64,000 nt of DNA. Source: Pseudomonas cedrina subsp. cedrina (lineage in GTDB: Bacteria > Pseudomonadota > Gammaproteobacteria > Pseudomonadales > Pseudomonadaceae). The stretch is taken from NCBI RefSeq assembly GCF_001983175.1, contig NZ_MNPW01000009.1, positions 62,001 to 126,000 of the forward strand, in the 5' to 3' direction. Positions within the stretch are counted from its first letter, which is position 1. Each line of letters opens with the position of its first letter. The notes below the pieces were generated by a model that was given only the letters and a program-made list of their open reading frames with translations, made no database searches and was not told where the DNA came from. Both the position numbers and the translations under genes were made by a program. Positions 1-9,045 of this stretch are shown in pieces.

Positions 1-938
1 TCCACATGCTGGCCGTAATAACTGAACGGCCAGCCATAGAAGCCGCCATCCTTGACCGAGGTGATGTAGTCAGGCACCAGGTCGCTGCCGATCTCGTCAC
101 GCTCGTTCACTGCCGTCCACAGCTTGCCGCTCTTTGGTTCCCACGCCATGCCGTTCGGGTTGCGCAGGCCGGAGGCGAAGAGGCGGTGCTGGCCGCTGGC
201 GCGATCCACTTCCCAGATCGCCGCCCGGCCCTGTTCCGCGTCAAGCCCGTTTTCGCCGACATTGCTGTTGGAGCCCACGCTCACGTACAGCTTGCTACCG
301 TCCTTGCTGGCCACCACGTTTTTGGTCCAGTGGTGGTTCAGCGGGCCGCCCGGCAGGTCGACGACTGTCGTGCCGGCGCCCTTGATCGCGGTTTCACCCG
401 GTTGATAGGCGAAGCGCAGCAGCTTGTCCGAGTCGGCCACGTACAGGTCGTTGCCGACCAGCGTCATGCCAAAGGGGGAATTGAGATTTTCCAGGAACAC
501 GCTACGTGTCTCCGCGACGCCGTCGTGGTCGGCGTCACGCAGCAGCGTAATACGGTTCGGGCTTGGCACGCCGGCGCCGGCACGGCCCATGACTTTCTCC
601 ATGACCCAGCCACGAATGCCTTTGGCGTCGTCCGGTTTGGGCGGCGCGTTGGTTTCCGCCACCAGCACGTCGCCGTTGGGCAGCACATACAGCCAGCGCG
701 GATGGTCCAGGCCTTCGGCGAACGCCGCCACCTGGGTGCCGGCGGCGGCTGTCGGCCTCACGCCCTCGGGCCAGCCGATGGCCGGGGCGATATTGACGGT
801 GGGGATCAGGGTTTTGTTCGGTTCGGGCAACTGGGGCGACGGCCCGGTACCGTCGGAGACCTGAAGGGTGGAGCTTTCACCGCAGGCCGCGAGGCTGCCG
901 GCGACCATGATGAGTAGGGCGAGTCTTGTTTTGTGCAT
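1..938 (-). CDS. PQQ-dependent sugar dehydrogenase (sorbosone dehydrogenase-like) lipoprotein, partial
   Basis: The minus-strand reading frame starts with ATG at 938 behind an AAGGAG ribosome binding site and runs off the left edge, so about 312 N-terminal residues are visible. It begins with a lipoprotein signal peptide with lipobox LAAC (Cys19). The body has the beta-propeller repeats typical of soluble PQQ glucose/sorbosone dehydrogenases (GLDHPRWLYVLPNGDVLVAE, then NSPFGM, GPLNHHWTKN and GLRNPNGMAW segments). Family knowledge suggests periplasmic, membrane-anchored oxidation of sugars or aldose derivatives; the substrate cannot be read from sequence. It is divergent from the cob operon. 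The C-terminus is outside the window. Confidence 0.85.
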   Translation of the reverse strand, partial: MHKTRLALLIMVAGSLAACGESSTLQVSDGTGPSPQLPEPNKTLIPTVNIAPAIGWPEGVRPTAAAGTQVAAFAEGLDHPRWLYVLPNGDVLVAETNAPPKPDDAKGIRGWVMEKVMGRAGAGVPSPNRITLLRDADHDGVAETRSVFLENLNSPFGMTLVGNDLYVADSDKLLRFAYQPGETAIKGAGTTVVDLPGGPLNHHWTKNVVASKDGSKLYVSVGSNSNVGENGLDAEQGRAAIWEVDRASGQHRLFASGLRNPNGMAWEPKSGKLWTAVNERDEIGSDLVPDYITSVKDGGFYGWPFSYYGQHV

Positions 939-1050
939 GGTGTACTCCTTGATACCTGTAAGGGTAGAGGAGGGCGACGGTGCGATGGTTCAAGTGCACC
1001 ACCAGCTTTAATTGACGCTCCACCCCCAACCCACTAACCTTCGCGGCTTG

Positions 1051-1298
1051 TTCCAGGTGCTCTGTGGCGTGCGCGTCGACAGAGTGAAACAGGGAAGCCG
1101 GTGAGCGAGCGCACTTGTACACAGTGCTGCCGCGATCCCGGCGCTGCCCCCGCAACGGTAAATGAGTCAAGACGCTGCCTTTATTGCCACTGTATCCGTG
1201 TGATATGGGAAGGCGCAGCGTTGGCCTGCTGTGCATGCAGCGGCCACTCATGAGCCCGGAGACCGGCCTGAAACATCCAACAGCATCACGGTGGGCGA
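1051..1298 (+). promoter_or_regulatory. Cobalamin (AdoCbl) riboswitch
   Basis: The leader of cobO carries the hallmarks of the B12 riboswitch in order: AACAGGGAAGCCGGTGA near 1088, the B12-box-like GCCCCCGCAACGGTAA near 1146, and AGCCCGGAGACCGGCCTG near 1253, ending about 70 nt before the cobO start. Such elements lower expression of B12 synthesis genes when adenosylcobalamin is bound. Boundaries are approximate. Confidence 0.93.
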
Positions 1299-1365
1299 TG
1301 CTTGGCTGTCTGTTTTTTGTTTTTTCCTGCCCGCCGTTTTTGTCCAGCCCCAACGGAGAGCTGCC

Positions 1366-1977
1366 ATGACCGATTCCCCCGACCGCGACGAACGCCACCT
1401 GGCGCGCATGCTGCGTAAAAAAGCCGTGATCGACGAACGCATCGCCAATTCCCCCAACGAGTGCGGCTTGCTCCTGGTGCTGACCGGCAACGGCAAAGGC
1501 AAGAGCAGCTCCGCGTTCGGCATGCTCGCCCGGGCCATGGGCCACGGCATGCAGTGCGGCGTGGTGCAGTTCATCAAGGGACGCCACAGCACGGGCGAAG
1601 AATTGTTCTTGCGCCGTTTCCCCGAGCAGGTGCGTTTCCACGTCATGGGTGAAGGCTTCACCTGGGAAACCCAGGACCGCCAGCGCGACATCGCCGCCGC
1701 CGAAGCGGCCTGGGCGGTGTCCCGCGCGATGCTGCAAGACCCGAGCATTGGCATGGTGGTGCTGGACGAACTCAATATCGCCCTCAAGCACGGCTACCTC
1801 GACCTCGACCAAGTGCTCGGCGACCTGCAAGCCCGGCCGCCGATGCAGCACGTGGTGGTCACCGGCCGTGGCGCCAAGCCTGAGTTGATCGAGATGGCCG
1901 ACACCGTCACCGAAATGGGCATGCTCAAGCACGCGTTCCAGGCCGGCATCAAGGCACAGAAGGGCGTCGAACTTTGA
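1366..1977 (+). CDS. cobO: Cob(I)yrinic acid a,c-diamide adenosyltransferase
   Basis: This 203-aa protein is a CobO/BtuR-type adenosyltransferase, which transfers the 5'-deoxyadenosyl group from ATP to the corrin cobalt. The P-loop GNGKGKSS lies at residues 41-48, followed by the family segments GVVQFIKG and LDELNIALKHGYLD. The ATG at 1366 is preceded by GGAGAG and gives the usual family length; an upstream in-frame extension lies in the riboswitch leader. It is the first gene of the cob operon, and its stop overlaps the start of cobB. Confidence 0.95.
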   Translation: MTDSPDRDERHLARMLRKKAVIDERIANSPNECGLLLVLTGNGKGKSSSAFGMLARAMGHGMQCGVVQFIKGRHSTGEELFLRRFPEQVRFHVMGEGFTWETQDRQRDIAAAEAAWAVSRAMLQDPSIGMVVLDELNIALKHGYLDLDQVLGDLQARPPMQHVVVTGRGAKPELIEMADTVTEMGMLKHAFQAGIKAQKGVEL

Positions 1978-3365
1978 ATCAGCCCCGTCATTGCCCGGCC
2001 GTATTGATCGCCGCACCGGCGTCCGGCCAGGGCAAAACCACCGTCACCGCCGCGCTCGCCCGTTTGCACCGCAACCTGGGGCGCAAGGTACGCGTGTTCA
2101 AATGCGGCCCGGACTTCCTCGACCCGATGATCCACGAACGCGCCAGCGGTGCGCCGGTGTATCAATTGGACATGTGGATGGTGGGCGAGCAGGAAAGCCG
2201 TCGTTTGCTCTGGGAAGCCGCCGGTGAGGCGGACCTGATCCTGATCGAAGGTGTGATGGGCCTGTTTGACGGCACACCTTCCAGTGCCGACCTGGCGCGC
2301 CACTTCGGCGTGCCGGTATTGGGCGTGATCGACGGCACGGCCATGGCCCAGACCTTCGGCGCGTTGGCGCTGGGCCTGGCGCGCTATCAGCCGGATCTGC
2401 CGTTCGCCGGCGTGCTGGCCAACCGCGTCGGCACCCTGCGCCATGCGCAATTGCTGGAAGGCAGCCTCACCGAGGGCCTGCGTTGGTACGGCGCGCTGTC
2501 CCGCGAAACCAGTATTGAATTGCCTAGCCGTCACCTGGGCCTGGTGCAAGCCAGCGAACTGAATGACCTCGATGTACGCCTGGACGCCGCCGCCCAGGCG
2601 TTGGGCAGCAGTTGCGAAGTGGCCTTGCCGCCGCCGGTAACCTTCGCTGCGCCACAGGTGGTCAATGCTGAGCCGCTGCTCGATGGCGTGCGTATCGCCG
2701 TGGCCCGTGATGAAGCCTTCGCCTTTACCTACGGCGCCAGTCTTGACCTGCTGCGGGCAATGGGCGCCGAGTTGAGTTTCTTTTCTCCGATCCATGACCA
2801 CGCCTTGCCTGAAGCCGACAGCCTCTATCTACCCGGCGGTTACCCGGAGCTGCATCACCAGGCCCTGTCGGCAAACACGTCGATGCTCGACGCGATCCGC
2901 GCTCACCACGCGGCCGGCAAACCCTTGCTCGCCGAATGCGGCGGCATGCTCTACCTGCTGGACTCGTTGACCGATGTCGACGGCACCCGCGCCGAACTGC
3001 TCGGTCTGTTGCAGGGCGATGCGGTGATGCAGAAGAAACTTGCGGCGTTGGCGTTGCAGAGTGTCGAGTTGCCGGAAGGCACGTTGCGTGGCCATACCTA
3101 TCACCATTCCCTGACCAGCACTGAATGCCAGCCGATTGCCCGTGGCCTGAGCCCCAATGGTGGGCGCGGGGCGGAGGCGGTTTACCGACAAGGGCGGATG
3201 ACGGCTTCCTACGTGCATTTTTACTTTCCATCCAATCCATCGGCGGTGGCTGCATTATTTGCGCCGGATCTTGAGACCGCTATCGCAGGCAAGCCAGCTC
3301 CCACCTTGGATAGTGTTTCAACTCGGTCAATTGTGGGAGCGGGATTGCCCGCGATAGGGTCATGA
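1974..3365 (+). CDS. cobB: Cobyrinate a,c-diamide synthase (glutamine-hydrolysing)
   Basis: The enzyme amidates the a and c side chains of (hydrogeno)cobyrinic acid using glutamine and ATP. The N-terminal dethiobiotin-synthetase-like domain has the P-loop ASGQGKTT near residues 16-23; the C-terminal class I glutamine amidotransferase domain has ECGGMLYL with the likely nucleophile Cys322. The start is a TTG at 1974 inside a TTGA overlap with the cobO stop, implying translational coupling; there is no better ATG nearby. The last 28 or so codons (from about residue 436) are encoded by a REP pair and give a tail (IAGKPAPT...VGAGLPAIGS) with no likely catalytic role. The stop overlaps bluB as ATGA. 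Confidence 0.93.
   Translation: MNQPRHCPAVLIAAPASGQGKTTVTAALARLHRNLGRKVRVFKCGPDFLDPMIHERASGAPVYQLDMWMVGEQESRRLLWEAAGEADLILIEGVMGLFDGTPSSADLARHFGVPVLGVIDGTAMAQTFGALALGLARYQPDLPFAGVLANRVGTLRHAQLLEGSLTEGLRWYGALSRETSIELPSRHLGLVQASELNDLDVRLDAAAQALGSSCEVALPPPVTFAAPQVVNAEPLLDGVRIAVARDEAFAFTYGASLDLLRAMGAELSFFSPIHDHALPEADSLYLPGGYPELHHQALSANTSMLDAIRAHHAAGKPLLAECGGMLYLLDSLTDVDGTRAELLGLLQGDAVMQKKLAALALQSVELPEGTLRGHTYHHSLTSTECQPIARGLSPNGGRGAEAVYRQGRMTASYVHFYFPSNPSAVAALFAPDLETAIAGKPAPTLDSVSTRSIVGAGLPAIGS
3279..3357. repeat. REP pair inside the 3' end of cobB
   Basis: Inverted arms GCTATCGCAGGCAAGCCAGC and GTGGGAGCGGGATTGCCCGC match the REP family used elsewhere in this window, the second arm being a variant. 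Unlike the other copies it lies within an open reading frame, encoding the C-terminus of CobB and stopping 4 nt before the bluB start codon. Confidence 0.85.
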
Positions 3366-4012
3366 CTGACAACGCCTTCCCCCAGGCCGACCGCGACGCC
3401 GTCTACCGCGCCATCGCCGAACGCCGCGACATGCGCCACTTCAGCGGCGGCACGGTGGCTCCTGAATTGCTGCACCGCCTGCTCCAGGCCGCGCACCAGG
3501 CACCCAGCGTGGGCCTGATGCAGCCCTGGCGTTTTATCCGTATCAGCGACCGCCAACTGCGCGGGCAAATCCAGCAACTGGTGGAAGAAGAACGCATCCG
3601 CACCGCCGAAGCCCTGGGCGAGCGTTCCGATACGTTCATGAAACTCAAGGTCGAGGGCATCCACGACTGCGCCGAAGTGCTGGTGGCCGCGTTGATGGAC
3701 GATCGCGAGCGCCACATTTTCGGCCGTCGTACCTTGCCGGAAATGGACATGGCCTCGCTGTCCTGTGCCATCCAGAATCTGTGGCTGGCGGCCCGCGTCG
3801 AAGGGCTGGGCATGGGCTGGGTCTCGCTGTTCGAGCCACAGGCGCTCGCCGACCTGCTGGGTTTGCCGCCTGGCGCAAAACCCCTGGCCGTGCTGTGCCT
3901 GGGCCCGGTGACCGAGTTCTACCCGGCGCCGATGTTGCAGCTCGAAGGCTGGACCGAACCTCGGCCGCTGAGTGACATGTTGTATGAGAATGTGTGGGGA
4001 GTGAGTCAATGA
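3362..4012 (+). CDS. bluB: 5,6-dimethylbenzimidazole synthase (flavin destructase)
   Basis: This 216-aa nitroreductase-fold protein matches BluB, which cleaves reduced FMN with oxygen to make the lower-ligand base 5,6-dimethylbenzimidazole. Visible family segments are AERRDMRHFSGG near residues 20-31, APSVGLMQPWRFI near residues 50-62 and EGLGMGWVSLFEP in the C-terminal half. The start is the ATG of an ATGA overlap with cobB; the stop overlaps cobD the same way. BluB in the operon indicates aerobic, self-sufficient synthesis of the lower ligand. Confidence 0.94.
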   Translation: MTDNAFPQADRDAVYRAIAERRDMRHFSGGTVAPELLHRLLQAAHQAPSVGLMQPWRFIRISDRQLRGQIQQLVEEERIRTAEALGERSDTFMKLKVEGIHDCAEVLVAALMDDRERHIFGRRTLPEMDMASLSCAIQNLWLAARVEGLGMGWVSLFEPQALADLLGLPPGAKPLAVLCLGPVTEFYPAPMLQLEGWTEPRPLSDMLYENVWGVSQ

Positions 4013-4917
4013 GTGTGGCCTTGCTGTGTGTGGCTGCAGTGGCGCTGGATGCGCTGCTGGGCGAGCCCAGGCGCTGGCATCCGCTGGTGGCGTTCGGCAA
4101 TTTCGCCGGGCGCATCGAGCAACGTTTCAACAGCGGTGGCCGCGGTTGGCGCAGCCATGGCGTGACCGCGTGGTTTATTGCCGTGGTGCCGCTGACCTTG
4201 CTGGCCACGGCGTTGTCGTGGGCGCCGTATATCGGTTGGGTCCTGGAGATCCTGGCGTTGTACCTCGCCCTTGGCATGCGCAGTCTGGGCGAGCATGTGC
4301 TCCCGGTGGCCCAGGCCCTGCGCAGCGATGACCTGGAAGAGGCGCGCACGCGCGTGAGTTACCTGGTCAGCCGCCAGACCAGTGAGCTGGACCCTACCGA
4401 AGTCGCCCGCGCGGCCACCGAATCGGTGCTGGAAAACGGCAGCGATGCGGTGTTCGCCGCGCTGTTCTGGTTTGTGGTCGCCGGCGTGCCGGGCGTGGTG
4501 CTGTATCGCCTGAGCAACACCCTCGACGCCATGTGGGGCTATCGCAACGAACGCTTTGAGCGCTTCGGTTGGGCGGCCGCAAAAATCGACGATGTGCTGA
4601 ACTATATTCCCGCACGCCTGGTGGCATTGACCTACGCCGTGCTGGGCAAGACGCGCCTGGCGCTGCGTTGCTGGCGCACCCAGGGGCCGACCTGGGACAG
4701 CCCCAATGCGGGGCCGGTGATGGCCGCCGGTGCGGGAGCCTTGGGCGTTGAGCTGGGTGGTCCGGCGATCTATCACGGCGAAGTGCACCAGCGCCCGCAG
4801 TTGGGCGAAGGTCCGGCGGCGGATGCCGATTCGATTGAGCGGGGCTGGCAACTGGTGCAGCGCGGCGTATGGTTGTGGCTGCTGATCCTGTGCGTGGGGG
4901 CGCAATACTATGCTTGA
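4009..4917 (+). CDS. cobD: Adenosylcobinamide-phosphate synthase (CobD/CbiB family)
   Basis: This 302-aa hydrophobic integral membrane protein joins adenosylcobyric acid with (R)-1-amino-2-propanol phosphate. The N-terminus has the family signature LDALLGEPRRWHPLVAFG, and the centre has RGVV-type loops such as SYLVSRQTSELDP and SNTLDAMWGYRNERFERFGW. I chose the ATG at 4009, in an ATGA overlap with bluB, over an in-frame ATG five codons upstream. The 3' end overlaps cobC by 8 nt. The name follows Pseudomonas denitrificans usage; the enteric name is CbiB. Confidence 0.94.
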   Translation: MSVALLCVAAVALDALLGEPRRWHPLVAFGNFAGRIEQRFNSGGRGWRSHGVTAWFIAVVPLTLLATALSWAPYIGWVLEILALYLALGMRSLGEHVLPVAQALRSDDLEEARTRVSYLVSRQTSELDPTEVARAATESVLENGSDAVFAALFWFVVAGVPGVVLYRLSNTLDAMWGYRNERFERFGWAAAKIDDVLNYIPARLVALTYAVLGKTRLALRCWRTQGPTWDSPNAGPVMAAGAGALGVELGGPAIYHGEVHQRPQLGEGPAADADSIERGWQLVQRGVWLWLLILCVGAQYYA

Positions 4918-5899
4918 ACACGGTGGCCGGCTGCGCAAGGCAGCGATTCAGTACGGGATAGCCGAGGCCGACTGGCTGGACCTGTCCAGCGGTCTCGCGC
5001 CCTGGCCCTGGCCGATCCCCGAGATCCCCCTGCGGGCCTGGGCGCGCCTGCCGGAAACCGACGACGGCCTGGAGCAGGCCGCAAGCGCCTATTACGGCGC
5101 CGCGCACTTATTGCCGGTGCCAGGCTCCCAGGCAGCCATCCAGTTACTGCCACGCCTGCGCCGCTCCGGCAAGGTCGGTGTGCTCTCGCCGTGCTACGCC
5201 GAACACGCCGAGGCCTGGCGCCGAGCCGGTTACGTGGTGCGTGAAGTGCAAGAGCAGGAAGTTGATTTCTTCCTCGATGTGCTCGACGTGCTGGTAGTGG
5301 TCAACCCCAACAATCCCACCGGCTTGAGCCTGGCTCCCCAGCGTTTGCTGGACTGGCACTCGCGGCTGGCCCAGCGCGGCGGCTGGTTGGTGGTGGACGA
5401 AGCGTTCATGGACGTGACCCCCGAACTGAGCCTTGCGGGCCAGGCGCATCAGGTCGGCCTGATTGTGTTGCGCTCGTTCGGTAAGTTCTTCGGCCTGGCC
5501 GGCGTGCGGCTGGGCTTTGTATTGGCCGAGCGCAAGCTGCTCAAGTTGCTGGCCGAACAGGTCGGCCCTTGGGCGGTCAGCGGGCCCACGCGGGTGCTCG
5601 GCCAGGTGTGCCTGCGCGACAGCGCCGGGCATGCACGGCAGCGCGCACGGTGCATCGAGACCGCCCAGCGCTTGTTCGACATGCTTGAGGGGCATGGCTT
5701 GCACCCGCAGGGCGGTTGCGCCCTGTTCCAGTGGCTGATCACGCCTCACGCCGAGCGCATGCACGAGTTCATGGCCCAGCGCGGCATCCTGCTGCGCCTG
5801 TTCGTGCATGACAGCAGCTTGCGTTTCGGCCTGCCCGGCACCGAGGCCGACTGGCTGCGCCTGGACCAGGCCCTGGCCGCCTACAAGGACGCTACATGA
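4910..5899 (+). CDS. cobC: Threonine-phosphate decarboxylase
   Basis: This 329-aa PLP-dependent class I aminotransferase-fold enzyme makes (R)-1-amino-2-propanol O-2-phosphate from L-threonine phosphate, supplying the aminopropanol arm used by CobD. Visible marks are VVNPNNPTG (PLP-site loop), VVDEAFMD, and RSFGKFFGLAGVRLGF with the Schiff-base Lys192. It overlaps cobD upstream and cobQ downstream (ATGA), consistent with coupled translation. Not to be confused with the enteric CobC phosphatase, whose counterpart is at 9042. Confidence 0.92.
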   Translation: MLEHGGRLRKAAIQYGIAEADWLDLSSGLAPWPWPIPEIPLRAWARLPETDDGLEQAASAYYGAAHLLPVPGSQAAIQLLPRLRRSGKVGVLSPCYAEHAEAWRRAGYVVREVQEQEVDFFLDVLDVLVVVNPNNPTGLSLAPQRLLDWHSRLAQRGGWLVVDEAFMDVTPELSLAGQAHQVGLIVLRSFGKFFGLAGVRLGFVLAERKLLKLLAEQVGPWAVSGPTRVLGQVCLRDSAGHARQRARCIETAQRLFDMLEGHGLHPQGGCALFQWLITPHAERMHEFMAQRGILLRLFVHDSSLRFGLPGTEADWLRLDQALAAYKDAT

Positions 5900-7347
5900 G
5901 TACGCTGATGGTGCAAGGCACTACCTCGGACGCCGGAAAAAGTACATTGGTGACGGCGCTGTGCCGCTGGCTGGTGCGCCAGGGCGTGGCGGTCGTGCCG
6001 TTCAAACCGCAAAACATGGCGCTCAACAGTGCGGTGACCGCCGAAGGTGGCGAAATCGGCCGCGCCCAGGCGGTGCAGGCCCAGGCCGCCAACCTGGCGC
6101 CGCACACCGACATGAACCCGGTGCTGCTCAAACCCAACAGCGACACCGGCTCCCAGGTGATCATCCACGGCCGCGCCGTGACCAGCATGAACGCGGTGGC
6201 CTATCACGACTACAAAGCCATTGCGATGCAAGCGGTGCTGGCCTCCCATGCACGGTTGAGCCAGGCCTACGCCGTGGTGATGGTGGAAGGCGCCGGGTCG
6301 CCCGCGGAAATCAACCTGCGCGCCAATGACATCGCCAACATGGGCTTTGCCGAAGCGGTGGACTGCCCGGTACTGCTGATCGCCGATATCAATCGCGGCG
6401 GCGTATTTGCCCATTTGGTCGGCACCCTGGAACTGCTCTCGCCAACGGAGCAGGCGCGGGTCAAAGGTTTCATCATCAACCGTTTTCGCGGCGACATCGC
6501 GCTGCTGCAGCCGGGACTGGATTGGCTGCAGGCGCGCACCGGTAAACCCGTGGTGGGCGTGTTGCCCTACGTGATGGACTTGCATCTGGAAGCCGAAGAC
6601 GGTATCGACAAACGTCAGGTCGACAAGGCTGCCCAGGTGCTCAAGGTGGTGGTGCCGGTGTTGCCGCGCATCAGCAACCACACGGATTTCGACCCGCTGC
6701 GCTTGCATCCCCAGGTGGACCTGCAATTCATCGGGCCAGGCCAGCCGATCCCCGCTGCCGACCTGATCATCCTTCCCGGCTCGAAAAGCGTGCGCAACGA
6801 CCTGGCCTATCTGCGCGCCAATGGCTGGGATGTCGCTGTGTCACGGCATCTGCGCTATGGCGGCAAAGTGCTCGGCATTTGCGGCGGCCTGCAGATGCTC
6901 GGCGAGCAGGTGCACGACCCGCTGGGCCTGGAAGGGCCGGCCGGCTCGAGCGACGGCCTGGGGTTGCTGGCGTTCAGTACCACGCTTGCGCAAGAGAAAC
7001 AGCTGCGCAATGTGCGCGGTCGCCTGTTGCTGGAGGACGCCGAGGTCAGCGGCTATGAAATCCATGCGGGCGTGACGTGCGGCGAAGCCTTGGCGAACGC
7101 GGCGGTGCGCCTGGACGACGGGCGCAGCGATGGCGCCCAAAGCGCGGATGGGCAAATTCTCGGGACCTACCTGCATGGCCTGTTCGAAACCCCTGCCGCG
7201 TGCAGCGCCTTGCTGCGCTGGGCGGGTTTGCAGGACGTGCAGGAAGTGGATTACCACGCGTTGCGCGAGCGGGATATCGAGCGCTTGGCTGACTTGGTGG
7301 AAAACCATCTGGACACTGAATTGTTGCGCAAACTATGCGGGGTTTGA
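5896..7347 (+). CDS. cobQ: Cobyric acid synthase
   Basis: This 483-aa enzyme performs the four glutamine-dependent amidations (b, d, e, g) that yield adenosylcobyric acid. The N-terminal P-loop domain has GTTSDAGKST near residues 8-17, followed by FKPQNMALNS. The C-terminal amidotransferase domain has GICGGLQMLG with the putative nucleophile Cys329, and YLHGLFE near the C-terminus. The length is normal for CobQ. It ends the first tightly overlapping block; a REP pair separates it from cobP. Confidence 0.95.
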   Translation: MSTLMVQGTTSDAGKSTLVTALCRWLVRQGVAVVPFKPQNMALNSAVTAEGGEIGRAQAVQAQAANLAPHTDMNPVLLKPNSDTGSQVIIHGRAVTSMNAVAYHDYKAIAMQAVLASHARLSQAYAVVMVEGAGSPAEINLRANDIANMGFAEAVDCPVLLIADINRGGVFAHLVGTLELLSPTEQARVKGFIINRFRGDIALLQPGLDWLQARTGKPVVGVLPYVMDLHLEAEDGIDKRQVDKAAQVLKVVVPVLPRISNHTDFDPLRLHPQVDLQFIGPGQPIPAADLIILPGSKSVRNDLAYLRANGWDVAVSRHLRYGGKVLGICGGLQMLGEQVHDPLGLEGPAGSSDGLGLLAFSTTLAQEKQLRNVRGRLLLEDAEVSGYEIHAGVTCGEALANAAVRLDDGRSDGAQSADGQILGTYLHGLFETPAACSALLRWAGLQDVQEVDYHALRERDIERLADLVENHLDTELLRKLCGV

Positions 7348-7352
7348 CTGTG

Positions 7353-7440
7353 TGTGGGAGCTGGCTTGCCTGCGATGCGGGCAGCTCGGTGTATCAGGAG
7401 CAACCGGTTGATGCCATCGCAGGCAAGCCAGCTCCCACAT
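7353..7440. repeat. REP pair between cobQ and cobP
   Basis: Inverted arms TGTGGGAGCTGGCTTGCCTG and CAGGCAAGCCAGCTCCCACA are separated by about 40 nt. It is the only sizeable break inside the cob gene series. Confidence 0.9.
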
Positions 7441-7471
7441 TTGACCGAGTTGTAAATAGAGGTGTGGCGCC

Positions 7472-7993
7472 ATGCATCAACTAATCCTCGGCGGCGCCCG
7501 TTCCGGCAAAAGCCGTCTCGCCGAAAAGCTCGCCGGCGACAGCGCCTTGCCCGTCACTTACATCGCCACCAGCCAAGCGCTGGACGGCGAGATGAGCGAA
7601 CGCGTCGCCCTGCATCGCCAACGTCGCCCGGACCACTGGGGCCTGATCGAAGAGCCCATCGAACTGGCGCGCGTGCTGCGTGAAAACGCGGCGCCCGGGC
7701 AGTGCCTGCTGGTGGACTGCCTGACCCTGTGGCTGACCAACCTGCTGATGCTCGAAGACCGCGCGCGCTTGGCGTTCGAGCGCGACCAAGTGCTGGAAAA
7801 CCTGGCCGCGCTGCCGGGTGAAATCATTTTTGTTAGCAACGAGACCGGTCTGGGTGTCGTGCCGCTGGGCGAATTGACTCGCCGCTATGTGGATGAAGCC
7901 GGTTGGCTGCATCAAGCCTTGGCCAAGCGCTGTCAGCGTGTAGTCCTGACCGTCGCCGGCCTGCCCCTGACTTTGAAAGGTACTGCGTTATGA
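7472..7993 (+). CDS. cobP: Adenosylcobinamide kinase / adenosylcobinamide-phosphate guanylyltransferase
   Basis: This 173-aa bifunctional enzyme (CobP, enteric CobU) phosphorylates adenosylcobinamide and attaches GMP. The N-terminus has the P-loop GGARSGKSR at residues 5-13; RVALHRQRRP (near residues 41-50) contains the histidine expected to form the guanylylated intermediate. VDCLTLWLTNLL and SNETGLGVVP are further family segments. It overlaps cobT by ATGA. Confidence 0.94.
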   Translation: MHQLILGGARSGKSRLAEKLAGDSALPVTYIATSQALDGEMSERVALHRQRRPDHWGLIEEPIELARVLRENAAPGQCLLVDCLTLWLTNLLMLEDRARLAFERDQVLENLAALPGEIIFVSNETGLGVVPLGELTRRYVDEAGWLHQALAKRCQRVVLTVAGLPLTLKGTAL

Positions 7994-9045
7994 CGGACAC
8001 CTGGTGGCTCAACCCGTGTAAGACGGTTGACGCCCAAGCGTACGAAGAAGCCCTGGCACGCCAGCAGCAATTGACCAAGCCGGCCGGCTCTCTCGGCCTG
8101 TTGGAAGCGCTGGCGGTGCAGTTGGCCGGCCTGCAGGGCCAAGTCAAGCCGTCGGTGGATCAGCTGTGGATCGCCATCTTCGCCGGCGACCATGGCGTGG
8201 TTGCCGAAGGCGTGTCAGCGTTTCCCCAGGCGGTCACCGGGCAGATGCTGCATAACTTTGTCACCGGCGGCGCGGCCATCAGCGTATTGGCGCGGCAGTT
8301 GGATGCACCGCTGGAAGTGGTCGACCTGGGCACGGTGACGCCAGCCCTGAACCTGCCCGGTGTGCGTCACCTGAATATCGGCGCGGGCACCGCCAACTTC
8401 GTCAACGGCCCGGCAATGACCGACGCCCAGGGGCAACTCGCCCTGCAGGCCGGTCGCGACAGTGCGCGGCGCGCGCTGGCAGCGGGGGCGCAGCTGTTTA
8501 TCGGTGGCGAGATGGGCATCGGCAACACCACTGCCGCCAGCGCGCTGGCCTGTGCGTTGCTCGATTGCCGGGTCAGTGACCTCACGGGGCCAGGCACCGG
8601 GCTGGATGCCCAAGGCGTCAACCGCAAGGTGGCGGTGATCGAGCGTGCATTGGCCTTGCATGCCGGGCAGCGCGGTGATGCATTGCACACGCTGTTCAAC
8701 CTCGGCGGCTTTGAGATTGCTGCGCTGGTGGGTGCGTACCTGGCGTGTGCCCAGGACGGCGTGGTGGTGCTGGTGGACGGGTTTATCTGCAGCGTCGCGG
8801 CGCTGGTCGCCACACGCTTGAACCCGGCCTGCCGTGAATGGTTGGTGTTCGGCCATCGCGGCGCCGAGCCCGGCCATCATCACGTGCTGCAAAGCCTTGA
8901 CGCGCAGCCGCTGCTGGAACTGGGCTTGCGCCTGGGCGAAGGCAGCGGTGCGGCATTGGCGGTGCCGTTGTTGCGCCTGGCCTGTGCGCTGCACGGGCAG
9001 ATGGCGACGTTCGCCGAAGCCGCCGTGGCGGACCGGCCGGCATGA
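7990..9045 (+). CDS. cobT: Nicotinate-nucleotide--dimethylbenzimidazole phosphoribosyltransferase
   Basis: This 351-aa enzyme makes alpha-ribazole phosphate from nicotinate mononucleotide and 5,6-dimethylbenzimidazole, consuming the BluB product. Marks include KPAGSLGLLE near the N-terminus, FAGDHGV, GEMGIGNTTAASAL in the middle and RLGEGSGAALAVPLLR with the expected catalytic Glu near the C-terminus. The ATG at 7990 overlaps the cobP stop and gives the family length. Pseudomonas literature also calls this gene cobU. Confidence 0.95.
   Translation: MTDTWWLNPCKTVDAQAYEEALARQQQLTKPAGSLGLLEALAVQLAGLQGQVKPSVDQLWIAIFAGDHGVVAEGVSAFPQAVTGQMLHNFVTGGAAISVLARQLDAPLEVVDLGTVTPALNLPGVRHLNIGAGTANFVNGPAMTDAQGQLALQAGRDSARRALAAGAQLFIGGEMGIGNTTAASALACALLDCRVSDLTGPGTGLDAQGVNRKVAVIERALALHAGQRGDALHTLFNLGGFEIAALVGAYLACAQDGVVVLVDGFICSVAALVATRLNPACREWLVFGHRGAEPGHHHVLQSLDAQPLLELGLRLGEGSGAALAVPLLRLACALHGQMATFAEAAVADRPA

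Noticed and set aside
2725..3255. Minus-strand frames opposite cobB
   Set aside because: No family resemblance; the plus strand holds an intact amidotransferase domain in a tightly overlapping operon.
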